From an uncultured Verrucomicrobiales bacterium (GTDB lineage Bacteria > Verrucomicrobiota > Verrucomicrobiia > Verrucomicrobiales > Akkermansiaceae): a DNA stretch of 30,167 nucleotides. This document shows, one piece after another, positions 1 to 15,900 of the stretch; within the stretch, counting starts at the first letter, position 1; each line of letters starts with the position of its first letter. A program made the position numbers and the translations under genes. The stretch lies in NCBI GenBank assembly GCA_937893015.1, contig CALBJX010000083.1:1-30167 (forward strand), read 5' to 3'. The notes under the pieces are model-generated. The model saw only the letters and a program-made list of their open reading frames with translations, was not told the origin of the DNA and did no database searches.

Positions 1-4
1 ACTT

Positions 5-32
5 CGTACATCGTACATCGTACTTCGTACAT
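5..32. repeat. Heptamer tandem repeat (CGTACAT type)
   Basis: Four consecutive 7-bp units: CGTACAT, CGTACAT, CGTACTT, CGTACAT. The segment 1-22 recurs exactly, in inverted orientation, at 30142-30163 at the other end of the window. It lies just downstream of ptsI, outside any gene. Confidence 0.85.
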
Positions 33-39
33 TCAGTTC

Positions 40-57
40 GACAAATCCCTCTTTGTC
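40..57 (-). terminator. Weak hairpin downstream of ptsI
   Basis: GACAAA (40-45) and TTTGTC (52-57) form a 6-bp stem with a 6-nt loop about 10 bases beyond the ptsI stop codon. There is no clear U-run on the minus strand, so it is at best a weak terminator. Confidence 0.3.
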
Positions 58-66
58 ACCCTCCCC

Positions 67-1812
<1,746 letters not shown>

Positions 1813-1847
1813 GGCGGCAGGAGACGATACTCTTTTGTCCGTTCGGC

Positions 1848-2114
1848 TCAATCCTCGCCGAACTTGCCGGCGATGAGCTCTTCGAGAGCGGCGAGGGTTT
1901 CCGCCTCGTCGGGGCCGTCCACTTTCACGGTAATCGTTGCACCCCAGCCCACGGCCAGCATCATGATGCCCATGATGCTCTTGCCGTCCACCGCCTCGTC
2001 ATCCTTCACGACGGTGACGTCGGATTGGAATCGACTGGCCACGCGCACGAACTGGGCGGCGGGTCGGGCATGGATTCCGAGTTTGTTCAGGATGGAGAGC
2101 TGCTTGGTAATCAT
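1848..2114 (-). CDS. ptsH: Phosphocarrier protein HPr
   Basis: HPr is the small cytoplasmic phosphate carrier of the PTS. The 88-residue protein has the normal length and the active-site motif GIHARPAA with His15. It also keeps the regulatory-site motif KSIMGIMML with Ser46, the residue that HPr kinase/phosphorylase modifies in bacteria that have that enzyme. Its stop codon touches ptsI, so the two genes are co-transcribed. The ATG has no Shine-Dalgarno sequence before it. A TATAAT box lies about 30 bases upstream. The intact Ser46 region suggests regulation by HPr kinase, but no hprK is visible here. Confidence 0.95.
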   Translation of the reverse strand: MITKQLSILNKLGIHARPAAQFVRVASRFQSDVTVVKDDEAVDGKSIMGIMMLAVGWGATITVKVDGPDEAETLAALEELIAGKFGED

Positions 2115-2144
2115 ATCGATGGTATCGGGCTTTGGTTTTTGTTT

Positions 2145-2173
2145 ATTATATCCGCGATTCAGCTGATTTCCAG
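2145..2173 (-). promoter_or_regulatory. Probable ptsHI promoter
   Basis: On the minus strand a perfect TATAAT (2150-2145) precedes ptsH. The best -35 candidate, CTGGAA 17 bp upstream (2168-2173), is poor. A small dyad, AGCTG with CAGCT at 2160-2174, overlaps the -35 region. The rest of the 123-bp gap between ptsH and the GH110 gene shows nothing else clear. Confidence 0.45.
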
Positions 2174-2237
2174 CTTTTTTTTCCCCGAAATGCCGTTTTT
2201 TAGAAAAGGTCCGCAGCGACCCCTCTCGGCAACGCCT

Positions 2238-4022
2238 TTAGCGACGGCGATTTTTCGTTTCTTTCACCTCCGCACAATGCTCCTGAAGGATGAAATCGCC
2301 CTCGTTCTTCGCGCGGATGGTGTTGTTCTCGATGCGCACGTCGCCCGCGGATTTCAGCCCCACGGCACCGCGTCCCAACAAATTGAATGTGTTGTTGATA
2401 ATGCGGATACCCGTATGCACCGGGCCCTCGAAGCTGCGGTTTTCAGGGTGCACCTTGATAACAGGCTCGCCGCAATCGGTAAAGATGTTACCCTTGATGG
2501 TGAGATCGCGCACCATGCCGGATTCATACCAGCTGCGGGCGTCATCCGCCACGAGAATGGCGGCGTGGTGAGTACCATTGAAAATGCAATCCTCCACCGC
2601 GATAGGGCGGCGCGTACTGAGCAGGAAGGCACGTGTGGGGATGAGCTGAATGCGGCTCTTCTTCACGATGACGGACGGCGTGGCGGTGACATTCTCCAAA
2701 CACCATTCGTTCACGCTCACCGCCTCGGGGATGTCCTTCTCCATGGTCAGTTCCATGCGGCGGCCATCGGAAGAGAGCGTAGCTTCCGTCACGCGGTTGA
2801 TGCCACCGAGGGGAAGAAGCGAGGCATTGTTGATGAACTCCACCTCATCGCCGACGCGGTAGGCCATGAAGCCCCATGTCTGGTGGTGCTTGAAGGTGAG
2901 CACCACATGGCGGCGGTCTCGGATTTCCGTGACAAGCAGGTGTGTACCATGCACGTTAATAGCATCATCATGCGAGGCGGAAAGCAGGCAGTTGTTCACC
3001 ATAATCTGCCCGTAGCAGCCCGAAAAGTGCAGGATATCCGCCCACGCGGAACAGGTGCGGCCACTGCCCTTGCGGGGGCCTACCTGCACCCCCCGGAAGC
3101 TCAGGTCATGAGAGAACTGTGACAGCACACCCATGCCGTGCATGAAACGGAAGGCGACATCCTCGTAGCGAATGTAGCCGGATTTGTTGCAGAAGACGGA
3201 GGCATACTCGCGGCGCACATGGCGAAACTGATAGGTTGCTCCCTTCACAAAGCCGGGGTTCTTCTTGTCGCCGAACTCCATCTTCACCTTGCCGGGCGCA
3301 AGCTCCGTCACCTTGCCCCAAAGGCCCTTGTTACCGCCGGCATTGAAGACATGCAGCGGCTTTTCCGTGTACTGCTGCACAAAACCATTGCGGGCTTCCT
3401 CCTCCCAGCCGTCGCCCACCCAAAAGAGTTTTCCGCTCTCATCGATGCGGTACTTGCTATCCTTGTGAATGCTGAAAACCGCTTCCTTCTCCCCGCTTTC
3501 CAACACAGTGTACTCTGACACCGTGGGGCGGGCATAATCAATTTCCAGCCCCTTGAAGGTAATGTGCTCACACTCCTCCATGTGGATTTCCATCATGCGG
3601 CCGCGGCAGCGCAGCAAAGCGCCCTTTCCTTCCACGAGAACGTGCTTTGCCCCGTGGAAATCCAGCATCACGCGCTTGGGCATGTCGGGAGCATCATTGG
3701 TGTTGGAAATCATCATCTTCTCCGCATTCAGATCTTCGGCCTGCCAATCGTACACACCGGGGGCAAACACCACGCGCACCGGCTTCTCCTTACTGCCCCG
3801 CATCTGCGGAGCAAGAGAACCGACCACCTTGCCCGGCTTCACCATGACGCAGTCCCCCGCCGAGAGGCTGAGGCGATTGAGCGGAGCCATCGTCTTCCAT
3901 GGCGACCCGGCGCTGCCGTCCGCATCATCGTTGCCCTGCTGAGGGTCAATACAATAGGTCGCTGCCGATGCAAACGAGAGCATACAAACCCAAAAGCACG
4001 AGAGAAAGGAGCGAAAAAACAT
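2238..4022 (-). CDS. Secreted GH110-type alpha-1,3-galactosidase
   Basis: Predicted exo-acting alpha-1,3-galactosidase, the family that removes terminal galactose from blood-group B and linear alpha-Gal epitopes. The 594-residue protein begins with a signal peptide (about 1-20, ending SFASA). An N-terminal segment has the beta-helix start pattern (DADGSAGSPWKTMAPLNRL). A right-handed parallel beta-helix follows, with repeated short strands such as IRIINNTFNLLGRG and VRIENNTIRAKN. The motif HDDAINVHGT at 351-360 matches the GH110 motif whose paired aspartates (here 352 and 353) are catalytic. It would act outside the cytoplasm on mucin glycans. It is a single gene with its own probable promoter only 8 bases before the ATG, and nagB lies upstream on the same strand. 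The main alternative is another pectate-lyase-fold glycosidase, but the HDDxxNVHG block argues for GH110. Confidence 0.85.
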   Translation of the reverse strand: MFFRSFLSCFWVCMLSFASAATYCIDPQQGNDDADGSAGSPWKTMAPLNRLSLSAGDCVMVKPGKVVGSLAPQMRGSKEKPVRVVFAPGVYDWQAEDLNAEKMMISNTNDAPDMPKRVMLDFHGAKHVLVEGKGALLRCRGRMMEIHMEECEHITFKGLEIDYARPTVSEYTVLESGEKEAVFSIHKDSKYRIDESGKLFWVGDGWEEEARNGFVQQYTEKPLHVFNAGGNKGLWGKVTELAPGKVKMEFGDKKNPGFVKGATYQFRHVRREYASVFCNKSGYIRYEDVAFRFMHGMGVLSQFSHDLSFRGVQVGPRKGSGRTCSAWADILHFSGCYGQIMVNNCLLSASHDDAINVHGTHLLVTEIRDRRHVVLTFKHHQTWGFMAYRVGDEVEFINNASLLPLGGINRVTEATLSSDGRRMELTMEKDIPEAVSVNEWCLENVTATPSVIVKKSRIQLIPTRAFLLSTRRPIAVEDCIFNGTHHAAILVADDARSWYESGMVRDLTIKGNIFTDCGEPVIKVHPENRSFEGPVHTGIRIINNTFNLLGRGAVGLKSAGDVRIENNTIRAKNEGDFILQEHCAEVKETKNRRR

Positions 4023-4030
4023 GGTGCTTC

Positions 4031-4058
4031 ATTCTACCAAAAACAGGTGGGAGCGCAA
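4031..4058 (-). promoter_or_regulatory. Probable promoter of the GH110 gene, with almost no leader
   Basis: On the minus strand TTGCGC (4058-4053), a 16-bp spacer and TAGAAT (4036-4031) precede the ATG at 4022. Only 8 bases separate the -10 box from the ATG, so transcription would begin about two bases before the start codon. There is no Shine-Dalgarno sequence. Confidence 0.5.
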
Positions 4059-4142
4059 GCCGAAAAGCGCACGCACGGCGTGTCCCCAAGAATCTGTTTC
4101 TATTCTCGCAGGTGAACGCCGCGTCCGGCACAGGCATATCGA

Positions 4143-4177
4143 ACGCCCCCACCCGCTGCATCAGCGAATGGGGGCGT
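4143..4177 (-). terminator. Strong hairpin downstream of nagB
   Basis: ACGCCCCCA (4143-4151) pairs with TGGGGGCGT (4169-4177), and inner CGCTG/CAGCG arms extend the stem. It lies 28 bases beyond the nagB stop. No U-run follows on the minus strand, so it may be a processing or stability hairpin rather than a classical intrinsic terminator. Confidence 0.5.
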
Positions 4178-4204
4178 CGGTGTCAATCGTCAAAGTGCGC
4201 AATC

Positions 4205-4999
4205 TCAGATGAGATTCTCGCGCTCCTTGTCGAGGTAGTACTTGTAGGTGTCCACCTTAAGCTCGCCGCAGGCGGCCTCGTCGCACACGATGATGGCGGC
4301 GGGGTGCATCTGGAGGGCGGAAGCCGTCCACTTGTGGGACACGCTGCCGTCGATGATGTGGGCAAGAGCGCGGGACTTGTGGTGGCCATTGCAGACAAGC
4401 AGCACTTCCTTGGCGCCCATCACGGTGCCGATGCCGACGGTCAGAGCCTGCTTGGGCACCTGATTCACGTCGTTGTTGAAGAAGCGGCTGTTGGCGATGA
4501 TGGTGTCCGTCGTCAGAGACTCGATGTGCGTGGGAGCGGTGAGGGAGGAACCGGGCTCGTTGAAGGCAAGGTGGCCGTCGGGGCCGACACCGCCCATGAA
4601 GAGATCGATACCGCCGGCTTCGACGATGGCCTTCTCATAGTCTTCGCATTCCTTCTTCAGGTCCGCGGCGTTGCCGTTGAGGATATGCACGTTCTCCTTC
4701 TTGATGTTGATGTGGGAGAAGAAGTTCGTCCACATGAAGGAGTGGTAGGACTCGGGGTGCTCCTCGGGCAGACCGACGTACTCGTCCATGTTGAAGGTGA
4801 TGACATTCTCGAAGGAGAGCTCACCGGCTTCATACTTCTTGATGAGGCCCTTGTAGAGACCGAGGGGGGAGGAACCCGTGGGGCAGCCGAGCTTGAAGGG
4901 CTTCTCGGGGGTGGGGTTGGCTTCGATGATGCGCTTGGCCACATAGTCGGCAGCCCAAGCGGACAGCTTGTCGTAATCAGGTTCGATGATAACGCGCAT
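4205..4999 (-). CDS. nagB: Glucosamine-6-phosphate deaminase
   Basis: Converts glucosamine-6-phosphate to fructose-6-phosphate and ammonium, the last step of amino-sugar catabolism. The 264-residue length matches the E. coli enzyme (266). The active-site residues fall at the E. coli positions: Asp72 in FNMDEYVG, and Asp141, His143 and Glu148 in GGVGPDGHLAFNEPGS. The phosphate-binding loop GCPTGSSPLGLY (38-49) is also present. It is cytoplasmic and monocistronic as far as can be seen. It is divergent from gltB and followed by the GH110 gene, which fits a role in using N-acetylglucosamine from mucin. No nagA is in the window. The ATG lacks a Shine-Dalgarno sequence. Confidence 0.96.
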   Translation of the reverse strand: MRVIIEPDYDKLSAWAADYVAKRIIEANPTPEKPFKLGCPTGSSPLGLYKGLIKKYEAGELSFENVITFNMDEYVGLPEEHPESYHSFMWTNFFSHINIKKENVHILNGNAADLKKECEDYEKAIVEAGGIDLFMGGVGPDGHLAFNEPGSSLTAPTHIESLTTDTIIANSRFFNNDVNQVPKQALTVGIGTVMGAKEVLLVCNGHHKSRALAHIIDGSVSHKWTASALQMHPAAIIVCDEAACGELKVDTYKYYLDKERENLI

Positions 5000-5060
5000 G
5001 GTGCTTGAATATGGTTAAATCGGTTTGCGGGCAACGAGTTCACCCGTCCCTGCGCCCGAG

Positions 5061-5066
5061 ACTATA
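5061..5066 (-). promoter_or_regulatory. Possible nagB -10 box
   Basis: TATAGT on the minus strand, about 60 bases before the nagB ATG, is the best -10 candidate in the nagB-gltB divergent region. The sequence 17 bp further upstream (TTCCCA) is a poor -35. A weaker alternative is CATATT placed 8 bases before the ATG. Confidence 0.3.
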
Positions 5067-5181
5067 GCAGATTCTCCCCGCCATGGGAAGCCTTTTTCGC
5101 GGATTTCGGCGAAGAAGAGCGGGAAGCGCAACGGAGAACACAGAGAATACGTCTTACCCCTTCCGTCTGTTGAGCAAATTC

Positions 5182-5210
5182 TTTACAACGCGCACGGGGT
5201 GTGGTACACT
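5182..5210 (+). promoter_or_regulatory. gltB promoter
   Basis: TTTACA (5182-5187), a 17-bp spacer and TACACT (5205-5210) form a good sigma70-like promoter. Transcription would start near 5217, giving a leader of about 50 bases before the GTG at 5267. This excludes the longer reading frame that begins at 5201. Confidence 0.7.
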
Positions 5211-5266
5211 TGCCCCGCAGGCGAGGCTGTGGATTGCCTGCAAGAACCTCTGTCCACCGCAATGAA

Positions 5267-9784
<4,518 letters not shown>

Positions 9785-9834
9785 TGGACAAATCATGTGA
9801 ATAATAGCGCGGGCGCTGCCCTCGCGACACAAGG

Positions 9835-9867
9835 AAACCGCTCTGACTATCCGTCAGAGCGGTTTTT
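9835..9867 (+). terminator. gltB intrinsic terminator
   Basis: A perfect 13-bp stem (9835-9847 with 9853-9865), a 5-nt loop and a T-run (9863-9867), 50 bases after the gltB stop. The loop-side core is CTCTGAC/GTCAGAG. Confidence 0.9.
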
Positions 9868-9918
9868 GTCATCCGACGCAACGGGCGTTGCTTCCGGACT
9901 TTCGCCGGGAATCTTCTC

Positions 9919-12900
9919 TCACTTACGCTTGCGTCGCGCGGCAAGTGCCGCGAGAGCCAGCAGGCTGAGGGTGGACGTAGCGGGTTCGGGGGCGAGGTAG
10001 ACCTCCTGCGTCGTCGCGTTGTAGGCCAACTGATACTGCCCGTCCAGCGCATTGCCGGCCTTATCACGGAAGAAGAGTCCCGCAGCGGTGATGGAAAGTC
10101 CATCCTGCCCCTCAACGGGATTCAGCTCAATGCCCTCCAGACTGCTCACGTTGGAGAAGAGCACGAGGTGCTCCATGCTGCTGAGCGTCACCAGCATCTC
10201 ATCGGAGAGGTAGATGGTGGTCTCACCCGCGGAGAGGGTCAGGCTGTGCCCCGCCAGGTTAATGCCCTGCGCGGCGTTGCTGTAGACCATATCCACGTTA
10301 CTGCCGAGAGTCAGGTTGGTCGCCATGGTGGTGTCGCCCGTTGCCTGCAACTTGGCATGCTCACCGGCCGTGCCGCTCATGGTAATTTCCGCGCTCGCGG
10401 CGCCGCTGTAGGGGGTGGGGTCGGCCGCAGCCTGCATCGCCGCGGCAAGCTCCCCGCTCGTGATGATGGCACCGCCGTTGCCGAGCACGATTTCGTTGAC
10501 GGAAATCTCCGCACCTTGCTTCAACGACAGGATAGAGCCTTCACCGCTCACGGCAAGACCGGACGCATGACGGAGCGTATCGGTATCGATATCCATCGTA
10601 CCATTCTCCACCGTCAGCTTGCCATTGAAAGCGCTCATATCGCCGCGGAAAGTCTGGGAGCCGGAACCGCTCATGGTAAGGTTGACATTTTCTCCTACGG
10701 CGGCGGCATTGCTGTAAGCGTCATCGCCCGTTATCTTCAGCGTGCGTGTTTCACTATCCGCAGAAGAAATGGCGAAGTGGGTCTTTGCCAAGTTTGCTGT
10801 AGCGGATTGTTTCAGCCCCTTCACCGAGACTTCATCAGCAGCGACAACCAGCGCGACATCCGTATTCTTGTCCTGCGTATACGCGAAATCTACGATGGCA
10901 TTCTTGGCAATGGTATTATCTTTAAGCACCATGCTCATGGAAGAACCATCAGACACAGAGCCGGAACCCATGCCGATTTTGAACGTACCGCGGAAGGTGG
11001 AATCCTCACCGCCGCCGAGGTTAAAGACCGCCGAATGAGCAGCACCGGTCACGCAGTTGGTCAGCAGAATCGTCCTATCGGTCTCCGAGGAGAGGGAGCC
11101 GATGTTGATGATACCGTCATTGGCATTACCACCCACCAGCATATTCGTTGTCTCGCGAGTCACAATGACTTTGCCGAAGTTCGCCACATTGGTATCACCG
11201 GCAGCCGTTGTCAGCCAGACATTCTGTGCCGTACCGCCGAAGGTCACGGTACCATCCACGGAGCCGTTCCCATTCACGGTGATATTCCCCGTGAAAGTCG
11301 CGCCCTTGCTGACATGAAGCTCAGAACCGCCGTTCAGATTCAGGGTGTTTGCCGTGAGAGACTCGGCGAATGTAGCGGAACTGCCTCCGTTGAGAGTCAC
11401 ATCGGAGAGGCTACCCGCCTTAGCAATGGATACAGTGCTGCCGTTATTGAAAGACATGTTAAGAGCCTGCCCTGCTGTTCTGTAGGAGCCGTTAAAGGTG
11501 ATATCCTTGTCAAAACGCAGCGTCATAGCCGTTGTCGTCGCATTGTTGACAAAGTTGGCGTTGACCACTCCGGCCTTATCAAAAATCACCGTACTGGTAC
11601 CACTCAGAAACGTCTCGTTTGCCTTACCATTGTAATATGTACCTGTCCATTCGGAGATGTCTCCGGAGAAGCACAAGGTGTTAGCATTAGCGATTGTTCG
11701 GGTGATATCACCCTCGCCTTTAATGTTACCGGAGAGAGTGGTCGTCTTATTGGAAACAGAGGAAGAAATATTGAAAGCAGCAGCGTCGCCGTTATTCGTA
11801 AGAATGATATTGCCCGAATAGGTTGTCTCTGTGCCCAGATAACCGCTGACACCGCGCAACTCCACCCAGGAATCACCCGTTGTGAGGCCCTGAATCGTTG
11901 TGCCGATATTCATAGTGCCTCCGTTGACCTGCACGATGCCATGCCACGCAGAACTATCCAACGCCATGTTTGACGGCAACGTTTGGGCGGTATTGGCATT
12001 GTTCATTGAAGAGTCGATGACAAAGGTGCCGGTGCCGCTCAACGAGGAAGAGGAGCCTGCTGCGGCGTGAACGGAGCCGGCATTCAGCGTCGCATTTTCG
12101 CCCAGATGAACTGTATTACCGCCTTCCAGATTCAGAGAGCCGATTGTCAGTTCTCCGCCGAAGGAGGCAGCAGTTCCCTCCTGCATGGTAAGCTGCGCCA
12201 TCGTCGCCGTGCCGCTAACCTCCAGAGAACCGCCGGGAAGAGCATCATCTGCCGCGCCGAGCACAATATTCTTGCCGGAAGCGTTCAGCTCATTCACAAC
12301 GACTTCATTGTTGAAGGTATAGGCACTTGCGCCGTTGGTGATATCACCGAGGGTCAGGTTCAAGGCACTGCCGGCATTCGAATGCAATGCGGCGTTCAGC
12401 GTCGTGGCTTTGCCTTCCAGCGTCACGCCCGTAGCACGGTTATACGCGCTGCTTTCCGTCGTTTCAAAAGCACCGACCCACTCGCTGATATCGCCTTGGA
12501 ACTTGTACGAGTTTCCGTCATACTTATGAGTGAACGTGCCGTCGCCGGCGATGTCGCCCGCAAAGGTGTAGGTCAAGGCATACCCATTGTTGATGTGGAG
12601 AGCCTTATCTCCCATCAGGCGGATATTGGATGTAAAGATCTGGTCGGCGCTCGCAAAATAGCCCGTCACATTGTTCATCTCCACCCATGCATCGGCATTG
12701 GGCGCCAGCGCGCGCAGTTCATCAGCGGAAATATTCGCGATGGTTTGGCCTGCGGTTGTCGACATCAGAATGGTACCTTTCCATTCCTCCGCGTCCGTCG
12801 AAAGCCCGGTGCCAAGAGACTTGCTGCCGGCAGCGAGGGCAAAAGTACCGGAACCGGCCAGAATGGTGGATTTCTCCGAGTCAACCGTCAGGCGGGACGC

Positions 12901-15900
12901 ATCCAGCTTCACCTTGTCCAGCAGCGTCAGCGTGCCGCCGTTGGATTGAATGTTCACACCGTCAGCCAGATTATCCGCCATCACCAAGTTCGCACCGTTG
13001 TTGAGCTGCAGGGATTCCGTTGCACCATAGGCACCTGCCTCCTTGGCGTACACCAACACGCCCGTGTTGATATAGCATGTATCTTCCAGAATCTTTTCAA
13101 AAGCACTGAGGATACCCGTGTCTGCCTTATAGACGAAGAATGCCCCTTCCAACTCGCCCTTGCCGCGGAGCGTCAGGTTTGTCGTGAGACCGAGGGGATG
13201 CCCATCCTCGCCCAGCAGCGAACCGGCACCCGCGCTCGTGGGCTTCAGTACATCGTACACATAGCCTGTGTACTTGAAGCCGTTGGCTCCGGACGTATAC
13301 TCAACGCCGTTCGCATCATGGGGGCGCTCCCCATTACTCGGCTCCGCGACAGAGAAAGTCGTTCCCTTCGCAATGGTGATGGTTCCCGTGTAGGAGGTCG
13401 TGTGGCCGTATTCCTGCACGCCGCTCAGAGTGAGGGAGGAGCCCGCATCCACCGTGATGTCGCAGGCCGTGAGGTTGAGCTTGGAGACGTTGGTGGAGGA
13501 GTTCCCCGTCACATGCAGGTGCTCACCCACGAGCTGGGCCTTCACCTCATCCGCCGTGTACTTGTTGAGTTCCAGGTTAGCGGCGCGGATGGTGCCTTCA
13601 TATTGATCGAAGCCGTCCGTGTGACCGCTGTTCGTCACGTTTTTCAGGCTCACCTTGTCTGCAGTGATATCGCCCTTGATGAGTGCCTTATTGCCCTCCA
13701 CGTTCACAGCGGCAGTCTTGCCGTTTGTCATTGTCACAGCACTACTCTTGGCTGTGATATTGCCATTAATGGTACCACCGGTAATGGTAATATCAACATC
13801 ACCGCCGACAGTACCATTCGTACCGCTACCGATGATACTTCCCGTCACCGTACCGCCATTGACGGCAATTTTCACATCGCCGCTGATTGTACCGCCGGAA
13901 ACTGTACTACCGCCAAGGATATCACCTTTTACCGTTGCACCGGCGTTAAGGATAAGGTTCGTCGCACCGATTGTTTGTGTGCCTTGAACGACACCCATCT
14001 GAATATTGCCCTCGAGAGTGGCATTCTTCACTTCAACATTCAATGTACCGCCGATGTTACCGCTATATGAACCGATAAAAGCACCATCGCCGGCTGCCCC
14101 ATTTGTGGTATACGAACCGCGCTTCACCGTCACATCGTTGCTGAATACCATGGAGATATTACCTTCTGTCAAGCTGGCATTCACCACACCGAATGCGTTA
14201 TTGGCTGCCGTGCTGCCCGTCACATTCACGTTAACATCACCGGAGCTGCGAGTATTCCCGCTTCCGTTGACGGCACCGAAATAGGTACCCGATGCCTGCA
14301 TTGTCACGGTCAGATTCGTTCCGGCAGTTGCATTGTTCGCAGCCGTTGCACCACTGACAGCCGAACCGGCCTGGCTGAAATCCAACCCCAAGGAGCTTCC
14401 CTGAGCATTATCATGGCTCGGCATGGGGGTGAGAGGCACGACGGGAGGCGGCGTGGGGCCGTCACTGCTCACCAGACCATTGTCATAGGCTGTGATAAAG
14501 TTGGTAGAGGGAGCGTAGGCCGTGTTGGTGTAGGAGAGCCCCGTGATGACGGAGGAACCGCCCGTGGAAGTGAGGGTCACCCCGTTCGTGGTGTTGCCCG
14601 TGCCCGCCGTCAGCGCCTGACCGATGAGCTTGTCGCCCAACCACACATAGTAGCCGGAGCCGATATTCTGAGCATCATTGCCCTGCGTGTAGGCCACGCG
14701 GAGCTTATCGTTGGTCGTCAGGTGGTTATCCTGGCAATAGAGCAACTTATCGCCCCAGGAGATGTAGCCCTCAGAAATCTTCAGCGTGCCGCTGTTGGTA
14801 CCGTCGCCGATGAAAACGGAAAGAGCATTGGAGTTGGCCAGCCAGCCGTTGGCGGAGCCGTCGCCGAACGTGGCACCGAAGTCAATGGTGTAGCCACCGT
14901 CAATCGTGAAGGCGTTGCTGATGGCCTGCACGTTCTGCCCCGCGCTGAGGTTGATGGTGGCGGCGGCAGACTGCCAGTTGTGCCCCTCATGCCCCACGCC
15001 GGAGCGCGTCAGCCCTGCGGTGCGGCCGCCGATGCCCATGCCCTGCGCCAGGTTGCCCGCAATGATGAGGGCGCCCTGCTCATTGGGGTGGATGTAGTCA
15101 CCGCCCGCGGTGCGGAAGAAGGCATCGGGCGCAAGGAACTGCCCGTTGCGGGTCACATTCACCAAGCCCTTGTTCACGTCCACGTACTTCACCGTGCCCG
15201 TGTGGGAGGCGTTGTAGGACTCCACCCACTTTTCCAGCTTGACGTTGTAGTCCGCCACATAGGAAGCGGCACCGTTCAAGCCGGTGCGGCCTTCACCCCA
15301 CGTGGGGATGGACACGATGTACATGGTATCGCTCGCATCCATCTTCATGTTGTCGATAATCTGCCCCATGGTACCCCACTTACCGGTATAGGTAGAGGTG
15401 GCGGGATCCGTTCCCAGAGCGCCGATGAGGGCTGCTTCCTGATTAGCATTCACCCACACGCCGTTCTGCACGGAGCCCGCGCCGAGCAGACGCTCCGTCA
15501 CCTTGGGCATATTCGTGTCGTTGTACGCACCATCGGAAAGGATGTCGTTGGTGCCCATCATCATCACAAAGGTGTCGGCATTGTAGTCCTTGCCCGTCTT
15601 AGCGGAAGAGACACCGCCGTAGTTCACACCCGTGCTGTTCCCCAGCGCGTTCACGCTTCCGCTCGCCGTCAGCATGTTGTGCGTACGACCGGAGGATTGG
15701 GCGTAGTGCGCGTTGTCAAAGGTTTCACCGCCGTACTGAGAGGTGGAGAAATCGCCGTTAAAATCGCTGTTGAGCGGCTGGGAGTGATAACCGGAGAGAG
15801 GACCGGCAATCTCGTTTTCAATGCCGTTATCCACAAAGGTCTTGAACATATCCCAGCGGTAGCTCATATCCTGCACGCCGTGGGTGATGGAGTCGCCGAG

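Noticed and set aside
5201..5266. Longer start of gltB at 5201
   Set aside because: The predicted transcription start (near 5217) lies inside it, and the family propeptide begins at SSYLPQAQ, directly after the GTG at 5267.
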